Made by a program: the position numbers and the translations under genes. DNA of 25,723 nt from Chara braunii (taxonomy: Eukaryota > Streptophyta > Charophyceae > Charales > Characeae). This document shows, in pieces, positions 17,890 to 25,723 of the stretch. Where the stretch lies: NCBI GenBank assembly GCA_003427395.1, contig BFEA01000241.1, positions 799,841 to 825,563 on the forward strand. Direction: 5' to 3'. How positions within the stretch are numbered: position 1 is the first letter of the stretch; each line of letters begins with the position of its first letter. The notes under the pieces were generated by a model. The model saw only the letters and a list, made by a program, of their open reading frames with translations, was not told where the DNA came from and searched no databases.

Positions 17890-18999
17890 ACAGCCCGGCT
17901 GGAAGCATACGACATAACCTCCCCGGGGACCGTATGCTCTGCGTTGCAAAGAAACCAAGAACAGGACACGGTCCAAAACTGGGCGAGACTGGTTAGAGTG
18001 CGGGTGATACAAAGATCAGACCGTTCCCACTTCGTGTTTCAGCCCGGCTCTCCTATCTCAGCCCTCCCTTTTGACCCGGCGGAATGGCATTGGCCCCAGA
18101 TCGGAGCCGCTGCCCCGGTCAAACCATGGGACTACACGGTCAAACAGGGATACCGAGCCCTGCATAAGATGCAGTCCTCAAGCAAGACAGTGCAAAAAAG
18201 GTGGGAGAAAGATTCGATCTTACCGCCAAGGGACCTGGCGGATTTCAAATGGGCCAGATATTCGCACATAATGTCGACATCCCATCGGGCACTCCAATGG
18301 CAGATATTGTATCGCTATCTACCCACCCCAGACTGGCTCGTCTCGAGGACTGATCTGGAACAAAAAGGCCTCCTTTCACCTATCTGTGGCTACTGCGATT
18401 GGTTTTCCCAACCCTCCCGAGCCACGTTGGAGCACTGCTTGCTGGGTTGCCCCATGGTGACCCAGATTTGGCGATGGTGGGATGCGGCTCGGACTGTTCT
18501 TACCGGTTCTCAATTCCCGTGGGACACGAAATTTCTGCTCCTGGGAAACCCGTCGACCCCCCCGCTTGATTGGTCCCCGTACGAGAGGAATCTGTTTCAT
18601 ACCACAAGACTGGAACTCTTGATGCTAGCCTGGAGGGTGCGCTGCTCTTTTGAGAGAAAGTAGCACAACTTCACCGCCCCTCACGCAAAAGAGCACCTGT
18701 CACAATGTCTCATAGGGAGGGTGAGGGCAGTGTGGGAACACACCAAGCAACGAATCCAAAAAATTAAGGACGACCCCGTCCTCACAGCTGTACAAAAACA
18801 GAACAAGGAGCTGGAACTGACGACCGCTTTTGCGGAAGACTGGCTTGGCTCAAAGAGAGCTATGGCGGATCTTCAAGACTCCCAGCTCCGATGGAAGAAC
18901 TGGAGGACTGACGAACACAAATGGTCCCTCAAACCTTATTCTCACTTCGTAATCCCATTCGCGGCAACCCCCCCATCTTTTGTCCTCCTCCCGGGATAA
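17890..18999 (+). pseudogene. LINE-type ORF2 C-terminal fragment
   Basis: The frame encodes the end of a non-LTR retrotransposon polyprotein. It has a zinc-binding region characteristic of plant LINEs (zf-RVT): CGYC at 18385-18396, then a HCLLGC motif with His at 18433 and Cys at 18448, followed by IWRWW. Upstream of it, WQILYRYLPTPDWL is also typical of this region. The frame is interrupted by an in-frame TAG at 18661-18663 and continues in the same frame for about 110 residues to a stop near 18999. The endonuclease and reverse transcriptase domains are absent, consistent with 5' truncation during insertion, so the copy is dead. Its start at about 17890 is approximate. Confidence 0.8.
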
Positions 19000-19826
19000 A
19001 CCGACATACGCTCCTCTGCCCCCTACCGCTGCCCACCCACCCCTCTCTCCCCCCTCCCACTGCCCACCCTCCCACCGCCCCCCCCCCTCCCCCCTCCCAT
19101 TGCCCGCCCAACCACCTCTCCCCCTTCCCCTCCCCCACTGCCCGAAGATGGGAAGCTACGATTGAGGACAGACCGGATGACGATACTCGGGAATGGACAG
19201 CGGTCGAAGAAGCTCAATGGCACATGGAAGACCGGGTTGGTTCGACTGTCAGGGGTGGCAGCAGGTTGCAACATCACGACGACAAATTCAGAATGCTCAC
19301 CTGGACTGGAGATGGGATAGCCACAAAAGGGCGGCTTTTGTGCTTATTTTTCGACATATGTTGAGCTAGCTACACTGATGGCTTTCAGGCGGTGCAGGCC
19401 ACAATCCCCGGAACCATGGTTCCATAGAGGGTTCTGGGTTTAAGCCAGGGTCTCACTATGATTTCATCAGGATTTGTGGGATCACAACCACAGGGTTTTG
19501 GGCTGTGACATAATTGCATGCTGACAATAAAATAGGGGGGCTGCAGATTTGGGCAGGTCGACATCACATTGGCTCCATAAAGGGATGGGTAACATTAGCA
19601 GCTCCAACGGGAAAAGGGAGTCCTGGGTTCAGTAACATGATTTGGCCACAGCCCTGGAAACAAGAGCTAACTCTGTGTCATGAAGATGTATGATTGGGAC
19701 GCTGGACCCGATTTCCAGCAGGTGACGCTCCCCACCAATAGATGGAGCACCCCGACAGCCTGGCCCTCGAGCCCGGCGGTTTTCTCACCGCCGCTGGGAT
19801 GGAAGGCTTAGGCAGGGGCTATTCGT

Positions 19827-19860
<34 letters not shown>
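19000..19860 (+). mobile_element. Probable LINE 3' region with A33 tail
   Basis: After the LINE stop come about 130 bp of C-rich sequence (CCCTCCC and CCCACC variants, 19018-19140), then non-coding sequence. The terminal segment is shared with 5420-5545 and ends in a pure A33 run at 19828-19860. I infer a single LINE insertion ending at this tail. A separate insertion between the coding part and the tail cannot be excluded. Confidence 0.6.
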
Positions 19861-19862
<2 letters not shown>

Positions 19863-19900
19863 ATGGGCTTCTTCAAGGGACATACATAACACACCAAAGC

Positions 19901-19938
19901 CTGTCTCTTATACACATCTAGATGTGTATAAGAGACAG
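19901..19938. other. Nextera mate-pair junction adapter (contamination)
   Basis: The same complete 38-bp adapter as at 5694. Only 40 bp separate it from the A33 tail. Sequence on its two sides should not be assumed adjacent in the genome. Confidence 0.99.
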
Positions 19939-20511
19939 CCTCCTAGACCACCCGAATCCCCCCATCGTTCCACAAGTGACAGCGGAATCTTGTGGGGAAT
20001 GGTGGAACAAGCCAATGAGTGATGGCAACTGGCGTTAGAAGCAAGCGACCCTGGAATTTGCGGGGAGATACGAAGCGGTGCTTGAATGGAGTAGCACCTT
20101 GATTGAAGAGTTCGGTCCTGGGCGGCTATGGCAAAATGGCATGAAGAAGCTTTTTTTTGGTCTTAACGAGTGCCTTGATCGCCACAACGTAGGTTGAGGT
20201 TTCATGGAGTGCAGCAACCTGGATATTTTTTCATTCTTTGAGTAGTCAGTGGCTGGTTGAGATACAAAGTCGATGTCGGACTTCCGCCGATGCGGGAGGA
20301 GAGCCTATGGTATCCCCGGCAACAGTAGATGCTGTTGTGAATTGCTTGAGCAGCAGCTTTCGGATACTTGGGAGAGAGAGTGACGAGTGAAGGCATTCCA
20401 GAGGGCTTATCGAGAACATACATTGACAAGGGGAGTTGCGAAGGAATCGGCGCACCTTTTGAGATGGGAGAAATTGAAAATAGTAATAGATTATAGGATT
20501 AATAGCAAAAA
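19939..20511. other. Unassigned segment between two adapters
   Basis: Weak minus-strand open frames (20035-20217, 20202-20429) have uneven, partly protein-like composition but no motif I recognise. The segment leads directly into the repeat at 20512. With a junction adapter on each side, the whole interval 19939-20777 could be a misplaced contig. Confidence 0.35.
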
Positions 20512-20713
20512 TATTGCTTTTTCGAAGTTTGGCAGCAAAAATGTCGTCCGTTCAAAGTTTCCTTTGCAACAATACAGGTTTCGTTGCAGCTTTATCGGGT
20601 TCCCATAGTTTGCAGCAAAAATACCGCGTTTTGCCAAGTTTCACAGCAAAGGACCCCTAGGGATCTGGCCTCAGGGACTCAGGAACTCAGCGTTCTGGCC
20701 TTAGGCATTCAGC

Positions 20714-20748
<35 letters not shown>
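20512..20748 (+). repeat. CAGCAAAAAT-periodic repeat, copy 1, with T-run
   Basis: The body at 20512-20701 is about 90% similar to the reverse complement of 21971-22162. It includes AAGTTTGGCAGCAAAAATGT, CGTCCGTTC and ACCGCGTTTTGCCAAGTTTC. Variants of GTTTGGCAGCAAAAATGTCG recur inside at irregular spacing. A T-run (from about 20715) follows here; in the inverted copy the corresponding A-runs are at about 21950-21970, so the homopolymer is part of the element. Confidence 0.85.
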
Positions 20749-20749
<1 letters not shown>

Positions 20750-20777
20750 GGGCATGGCTGGCGCATCTGGGCGTGTC

Positions 20778-20815
20778 CTGTCTCTTATACACATCTAGAT
20801 GTGTATAAGAGACAG
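20778..20815. other. Nextera mate-pair junction adapter (contamination)
   Basis: A complete 38-bp adapter, directly followed by the second copy of the 1,051-bp block. This pins the duplicated block to a library-junction join. Confidence 0.99.
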
Positions 20816-21866
20816 GAGAGAGAGAGAGTACTTTTAACGACTCGACTCCACTCCCTGGGATAAGTCTTCTCAGGGATGATGGCTGCTCCTGCTGAGATCG
20901 TTCCGCGCCGTTGGATGCACCAGCGATGTCGCAGCGCAGAAGCTGGTATGGATGTTGAAGAGACCCAGATAGGAAAGGAATCCGATATGGACGATGCAGA
21001 CGTACTTTCCGTACTTTCCTTTTTCGTCTATGTATGCCTCACATAATATGCCATGTCTTCCTCCATCCCCTCCCCGCAAACAATAAAGGCTATATAGCTC
21101 ATATACTCCTGGAAATCCCTCCAGCCACTGTTCCCACAAGTCTACAAGTCCACAAACTGAATTCCCCAAGTGGCTGCTCGTCGTACTCGAGTAAGAAATC
21201 AGTATGGCCGTGCATTTTTATCTTCCATGGAAGAGCAACATGATCGCCGAGAAAACTTCTAGTGTGAGGGCCTACGGTAATTGCACCACTCGCCATCCAC
21301 CAACATTTTGAATGCATATGGACGTCAGCGCTGTCCGAATGCATTCAAATATTGGCGGAGGGTGAGTTGGTGGCACTAGTAGTGAGTCGGGACTGAGAGT
21401 AAAAAAAAAAAAAAAAAAAGTAGGGACTGAGAGAAACAGGCAGACGGAGTCTCAGAGCACGGTCGGACAGAAGAAAGAGGAGAATGCATGAGGCCAGATG
21501 GGAGCGCAAAAACGTCCACATTCAGCCGGAAATGTCCATGCAGGGTGAGTAGGTGGTACTAGTAGTGAGTAGGGACTCTGAGAAACAGACAGTTTAATAT
21601 CTGATCCGTGGTCCATCGGGCCACATTAAAAAAAAAATAATAATAATAATAATAATAATAAAAATGATGAAACAGATTGATAGGGTCCTTTTTACTGCCG
21701 TTTCTTTTTTTTTTTTAACTACCAGGCGCATTCACAATTTGACTTCGCTGGACGTATCTAACCGCAACACAGACAAGATTCACTCGAAAAAGTGACAGGG
21801 AGAGTACATCCCACTCAGGCTTGTAGTTGTTCACCCGACCACGCTGGCTTTTTTTTTTTTTTTTTC
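20816..21866 (+). repeat. 1,051-bp block, copy 2 (probable misassembly)
   Basis: It reads the same as 15049-16099 wherever compared. It starts at the first base after an adapter and stops at a T17 run, one C and a single N at 21867. Both boundaries are therefore technical. The U2-like fragment, the short open frame and the A19 run are all repeated here and should not be counted twice. Confidence 0.95.
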
Positions 21867-21949
21867 NAAAAAAAAAAAAAAAAAAAAAAACCGTAACCGA
21901 GGCATCTCAGGCGTGGCCATGTCCGAGATGCCTCGGCCACGTCTGCAGG
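21867..21949. other. Single-N join and 12-bp inverted repeat
   Basis: A lone N at 21867 separates a T17 run from an A23 run, which looks like a scaffold join made on homopolymers. Just beyond, CCGAGGCATCTC (21897-21908) pairs with GAGATGCCTCGG (21925-21936). Overlapping it, GCGTGGCC pairs with GGCCACG, so two alternative hairpins compete for the same bases. Confidence 0.8.
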
Positions 21950-22162
21950 GAAAAAAAAAAGAAAAAAAAGTGCCTGCGGCCGGAACGCTGAATCCTTGAG
22001 GCCAGGGGGCCTAGGGGTCCTTTGCTGTGAAACTTGGCAAAACGCGGTATTTTTGCTGGCAAACTACAGGAACTCGATAAAGCTGCAACGAAACCTCTAT
22101 TTTTGCAAAGGAAACTTCGAACGGACGACATTTTTGCTGCCAAACTTTGAAAAAGCAATATA
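21950..22162 (-). repeat. CAGCAAAAAT-periodic repeat, copy 2
   Basis: This is the inverted counterpart of 20512-20748, with A-rich runs at 21950-21970 taking the place of the T-run. Differences from copy 1 include single substitutions and small indels (for example near 22060-22075), so this pair is a true diverged repeat, unlike the identical block between them. Confidence 0.85.
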
Positions 22163-22799
22163 ATTTTGTAAATTAACCCTAGAATCCCTATATTATATGA
22201 GGAATAGGATCCGAAGATTGAAAAGGATGCGGGAAGCAGAGGCTTATCGTGATGCAACGATGTTTCTGTATCTTTGAGAAAGTTGACCGTGGTGCAGGAA
22301 GGGGTTGCAACTGCAATTCAAAGAGAGAGATATTGGAATTTGCATGGTGAGTAAGACTGATCGACAAGGTGGCGGTTCTTGATAAGATGAAAAGAGCCTA
22401 GAGCGGACGAGGAGACCTTCCTAGGGATATTGCCAGAGTTTATTGTGGTGTATGAGAAATTGGGAGTAGTTATTAGGAGAGGGTATCTCTTTAAGTCGGG
22501 AAGGGGGGAATGTGCTCTTGGTGGTGTTTGGTTTAATAAGCGGAAATAGAAATGGTTTGGGGAAGTAGGAGTGTATGAAGGTGAAAGCGGTCATAACTTT
22601 CAGCTAGGGGGTGTTTAGGCAGGAATTGAGGAGGGCTAGAGTTTGGGGGAAATGATGAGGCAAGGAACATGGAGTAGTTTAGGAAAGTTTATGTGTTATG
22701 GTTACGGAATGCGACAAGTGTAGCAGTGAGGAGCAGAGGATGCAGGCGGGTTAAATGAGGAAAGGGTCAAGGGTTTGGGGGTCGAGAACGAAGGTGACT
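22163..22799. other. No recognised gene; possible retroelement continuation
   Basis: The plus strand is purine-rich (GGA and GAAG words), so the minus strand reads as Pro/Ser/Leu-rich fragments broken by stops. It lies downstream, on the minus strand, of the RNase H remnant and may be the decayed rest of that element, but no tyrosine recombinase or methyltransferase motif can be made out. Confidence 0.4.
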
Positions 22800-23791
22800 A
22801 CGTAGTGAAGAAGGAGACAGTTAGTCCGAATTTTGTTGGGATCGGGGTGGAGTGATGGACTCTAGGGCTGCGGACACAAGAACAGGGGGACTGGGGAATA
22901 TTAAATACTGAGGTGATGTTGAGTTGGATTTGTCTGGGAATCGTCCTTTGGGAGTAGGAGGGATGAATGAGACAGTAAGAGGCGGGGCTTGCTTGGGCCA
23001 GAGAGATAACGTTGTGCATGAGGGTTGTGGGAGGGAAGATTCATTTGTAGGGTGAGGCGAAAAGATCATTTCAATTAATGGAAAGAGCGTCGATTAGAAG
23101 TGTTTGTTGCGACCAAGTTCTTGAGATGAAGGTTCTGGAGACGTGGTGGTAGTCCGAAGCGAAGAGGTCAATAGCGGGCGCGTTGGGTTCATTGAAGATT
23201 TTAATGCGCTCATGGTTTGTGAGTCCCCAATCTGAATCGTCATGCGTTTCGAAGATGGCATCCGCATCTGATCATATTTCTGGGAATCGAGATTGGGTTT
23301 AGTTGGGCATCTGATTTGAGGAGAATGACTATCAGTTGTCTACGCCAAGGGTTGAAGCAGGGGTCAAAGGATGAAAGACTTGACAACAGAGTTATTGCAG
23401 CCTGACTATCATAATAGAGTCTGACGGAGGAGGATGGGAGGAGGTGGGGTTGTTTGGATTCGATGAAAATGAAGGTTTTGAGGATGGCGTAGAGTTCTCA
23501 GTGAGTTGATGATGCGGCGAGGAGAAAAGGGGGAAGGCGCTCATTGAAGGTGAAGGGGTCTTTGACGTTGGGTTCAATTAATGCGGTGGTTTGCGAGGCG
23601 GACGCATCTGTGAAGATTGAGAGGGTGAGGGTTCTAACTGTCCACAGTTTTCCAGGGAGGAGGGGAAGATGTTCAACCAAACACATAAGGTCATTGCTAT
23701 GAATCCCCCCCGGAGGCGGCCATGCGCGGCCGCGCCATAGTGGCCAGTCGGGGGGAAGTTTCAGACATCGGCGAGCAGGGGTCGTCTGCAC
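22800..23791 (-). pseudogene. Decayed retroelement RNase H region, DIRS-like
   Basis: The minus strand carries RNase H hallmarks in one frame: FTDAS (Asp codon 23606-23608), ELYAIL (Glu codon 23495-23497) and YYDSQAAI (Asp codon 23408-23410). A TGA at 23498-23500 lies directly before ELYAIL. After a frameshift near 23260 another frame reads DDSDWGL, IDLFAS (Asp codon 23167-23169), DALSI and FPPTTL, with a TGA at 23071-23073 where the family usually has Trp. This order (RNase H, then DLFAS, DA and PP motifs) is what I know from DIRS-type tyrosine-recombinase retrotransposons. The reverse transcriptase and recombinase are not visible. Two stops and a frameshift make it non-functional. A LINE-type RNase H is the alternative, but it would not explain the downstream motifs. 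Confidence 0.55.
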
Positions 23792-24110
23792 AACTGCGGC
23801 CCTTTCCCCACCAACTGAAGAAAAAATAAAAAAAAATTGGGGGAGTCGTTTTCGTTGACCTGAACAGGTAAATAAAAAATTATCCTCCTACTTTTACAGA
23901 ATTTGCGACACTGGGGGTGTGTAATACGTGTTAAAGGTACGTGTTTGCAAAAAAAAAAAAAAAAAAAAACATCATCGGAGGGGTTGTGGGGGGGGCGGGG
24001 GTGATTTTTAATGGGTGTTTTGAGTGTGTTAGGCGAACGACGAATGGGGTAGGGTTTGAAATGGATGGGTTTTTTAGGGCGTTGGGTGTCGTCTTTGTAG
24101 GTGTGCCATA

Positions 24111-24114
<4 letters not shown>
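23792..24114. other. Gene-free spacer with A-run
   Basis: Contains an A21 run at about 23949-23969 and G-rich sequence, leading to the CT microsatellite. No gene is recognised. Confidence 0.5.
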
Positions 24115-24200
<86 letters not shown>

Positions 24201-24204
24201 ATCT

Positions 24205-24241
<37 letters not shown>
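24115..24241. repeat. Compound microsatellite (CT)n-(CA)n
   Basis: A pure CT run of about 38 units to 24190, an interrupted CT stretch to 24206, then about 17 CA units. Open frames of Ser-Leu or Arg-Glu dipeptides across it are by-products. Confidence 0.97.
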
Positions 24242-24244
<3 letters not shown>

Positions 24245-24283
24245 CTGTTGACAGCAACAGTGTGTTGCTGTTTCAGATACATC

Positions 24284-24613
24284 CTACGTTGCAACTTGTA
24301 CTCACCCTCGTACGAGTACGAATCGTACTCCTTACATGTACGCTATTCATACGCTAGGGCCCGTACGATTTTTTTAAAGAAAAATTATAGTTTTTATTTT
24401 TTTAATCTTAAATTATAATAAGAATTTGAAGATGATGCTCAACCAAATGTTGCTTGTATTGTGTTGTTGAAGCACATATTTTGTTTTCGTATTTTTCTTA
24501 TGACGTTTTTTTTTTTTTTTTACTGGGGCATACAAGACGTACACGTCCTCGTATAGATATTATTTGTACGTTCCGTAGGGAAAGACCCCGTACGTGTACG
24601 CTTGGTAACGTAG
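24284..24613 (+). mobile_element. CGTACG-capped short element D (probable family member)
   Basis: The ends are inverted CTACGTT sequences (24284 and ending 24613), flanked by GATACATC direct repeats (24276-24283, 24614-24621); with one mismatch the duplication is 9 bp. Both caps are rich in GTACG, CGTACG and TACGTGTACG palindromes. The AT-rich core has GAATTTGAAGATGATGCTCA and CCAAATGTTG, which aligns loosely with the cores of A-C. An outer inverted pair, CTGTTTCAGATA, lies beyond (24268; reverse complement at about 24636). Confidence 0.5.
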
Positions 24614-24621
24614 GATACATC

Positions 24622-24929
24622 GTGACCCTTATCTGAAACAGAAACAATAATTATGTTGCTACCTACGAGTGGTGGTCCTCCACTAGTGTCTTGGGGGCCC
24701 CGAAACCCTAACAAACCTTTTTTTTTATTCCTTTTTTCTTCATACAAAACACATTTAAAAAAAAAAAAAAAAAAGCACAAAAACTTGTGTTGCACGCGGT
24801 GCGTACGTGTACGCGTTTTTTTTTGTTTTTTTTTTTTCCAAAAATATAGGCCCTTCCCTCGGGGGGGGAACACACATGTATTCACAATTTCAGAGTCTTC
24901 CCACTTTTACACACACACATACATAGTAT

Positions 24930-24979
<50 letters not shown>

Positions 24980-25022
24980 GTCTCTGTCAGACAGTTTGAC
25001 TGTCACATACGGACTGCTTAAC
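24622..25022. repeat. A/T runs and (CA)n, no gene
   Basis: Several A or T runs, one more GTGCGTACGTGTACGCG cluster at about 24799, and an ACACATAC/CA microsatellite at 24911-24977. No gene is recognised. Confidence 0.7.
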
Positions 25023-25232
25023 AGAGTGAGTGACAGACAGACAGTCAGACATGACAGACAAACAGATAGACGGACAGAAGGATAAACAACCAGACAGACA
25101 AATTGACAGACAGCTACCTAAACACTGACAAACAGACCGACAGACATCTGCCTACACACAGATGGACAGACCAACAGACACGCATATGGACATGGTGACA
25201 GAATGACGTGGCACATAGACAGGGTGACTACC

Positions 25233-25265
<33 letters not shown>

Positions 25266-25490
25266 GGTACACGTGGCAGGCCCTTGCAGACAGACTGACT
25301 GACAGACACACACACACACACAAACCACCCAGAGTGACAGACAAATAAACAAACAAACAGACAGACAGACAAATTGACCACGGCACAGCTAGACTGAATG
25401 AGAGACTAACAGACCGACAGACAGTTGTACAGCCAGCCAGACAGCCAGAAAGCCAGCCAGATAGACCGACAGCCAGAAAAACGACCCGAA
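25023..25490. repeat. Degenerate GACA/CAGA microsatellite
   Basis: About 470 bp built from ACAG, GACA and CAGC tetranucleotide words with many interruptions, including a pure GACA run at about 25233-25266 and a CA run near 25308-25322. Long Val-Cys-Leu-Ser frames on the minus strand come from the repeat and are not genes. Confidence 0.93.
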
Positions 25491-25504
25491 GAAGGCCCCC
25501 TGCG

Positions 25505-25612
25505 ACCACGTACGCGGGGCCCTTTTTGACGTACGCGTGCACACGTACGCGTTACATACTCACGCACGTGCGTACGTGTATGCGTGTGCGCAGGGGACGC
25601 GTACGTGTACGC
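25505..25612. repeat. CGTACG/ACGCGT palindrome cluster
   Basis: At least eight occurrences of TACG-centred palindromic words (CACGTACGCG, GACGTACGCG, CACGTACGCG, GTGCGTACGTG, GCGTACGTGTACGC) in about 100 bp, cut off by the adapter. It resembles a cap of element D and may be half of another member. Confidence 0.8.
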
Positions 25613-25650
25613 CTGTCTCTTATACACATCTAGATGTGTATAAGAGACAG
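25613..25650. other. Nextera mate-pair junction adapter (contamination)
   Basis: The fourth complete 38-bp adapter. It joins the CGTACG cluster to a fragment of the 1,051-bp block. Confidence 0.99.
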
Positions 25651-25723
25651 CCACTCAGGCTTGTAGTTGTTCACCCGACCACGCTGGTTTTTTTTTTTTT
25701 TTTTTCCTTGAAAGTTCAGTGAT
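25651..25723 (+). repeat. Partial third copy of the 1,051-bp block and its flank
   Basis: It matches 16044-16116 over 73 bp with one difference (T at 25688 for C at 16081). It continues past the end of the copied block into the H-flanking sequence, as copy 1 does, and runs off the window. Confidence 0.93.

Noticed and set aside
15049-21866. Recent segmental duplication or a two-copy gene
   Set aside because: Identity including homopolymers, and boundaries at an N gap, an adapter and a lone N, favour misassembly.
23931-24418. Ser-Leu, Arg-Glu and Thr-His dipeptide frames
   Set aside because: They are translations of the CT and CA microsatellites.
25023-25490. CRISPR-like array
   Set aside because: The period is four bases with continuous degeneracy. 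There are no spacers of constant length and the context is eukaryotic.
25118-25542. Val-Cys-Leu-rich minus-strand frames that look like membrane proteins
   Set aside because: They come from the GACA/CAGA repeat; the periodic composition is not a protein signal.
25406-25722. Open frames on both strands containing SYTHLDVYKRQ
   Set aside because: They are translations of the adapter at 25613-25650.

Overview
The window looks like nuclear DNA of a streptophyte. A charophyte alga such as Chara is my best guess, and that is inference. The evidence is one clear COBRA-like (COBL7-type) cell-wall gene, eukaryotic retroelement fragments, U2 snRNA-derived sequence, many microsatellites and very little coding sequence. 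There is no bacterial gene organisation.

Layout: 1-5.4 kb is gene-free. It carries three short elements (A, B, C) with GC-rich palindromic ends around a related AT-rich core. A and B have perfect 9-bp flanking duplications, and a probable fourth member (D) lies at 24.3-24.6 kb. 5.4-6.0 kb holds a retroelement 3' end and a 219-bp duplication split by a sequencing-library adapter. 7.0-8.1 kb has ambiguous bases and a possible minus-strand exon. 8.2-9.0 kb is a fold-back element holding an internally deleted U2 snRNA copy. 9.4-9.8 kb has three hairpin elements of one family, with a fourth at 16.4 kb. 10.9-13.7 kb is the COBRA-like gene on the minus strand, with its 5' end unresolved. A 750-N gap occupies 14,299-15,048. 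17.9-19.86 kb is a 5'-truncated LINE ending in A33. 22.8-23.8 kb is a decayed minus-strand retroelement RNase H region resembling DIRS-type elements. The last 2 kb is microsatellite DNA, including about 470 bp of GACA-type repeat and clusters of CGTACG palindromes.

The most certain observation concerns the assembly. Four complete 38-bp Nextera mate-pair junction adapters remain in the sequence (5694, 19901, 20778, 25613). A 1,051-bp block (15049-16099) appears again without visible difference directly after the third adapter, and 73 bp of it recurs after the fourth. These junctions and duplications should be treated as misassembly, and proteins read across them as artefacts.

The strongest candidates for undescribed biology are the GC-capped element family, the near-perfect hairpin family and the U2-derived repeats. 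No multi-gene system is visible; the COBRA-like gene is the only convincing host gene.
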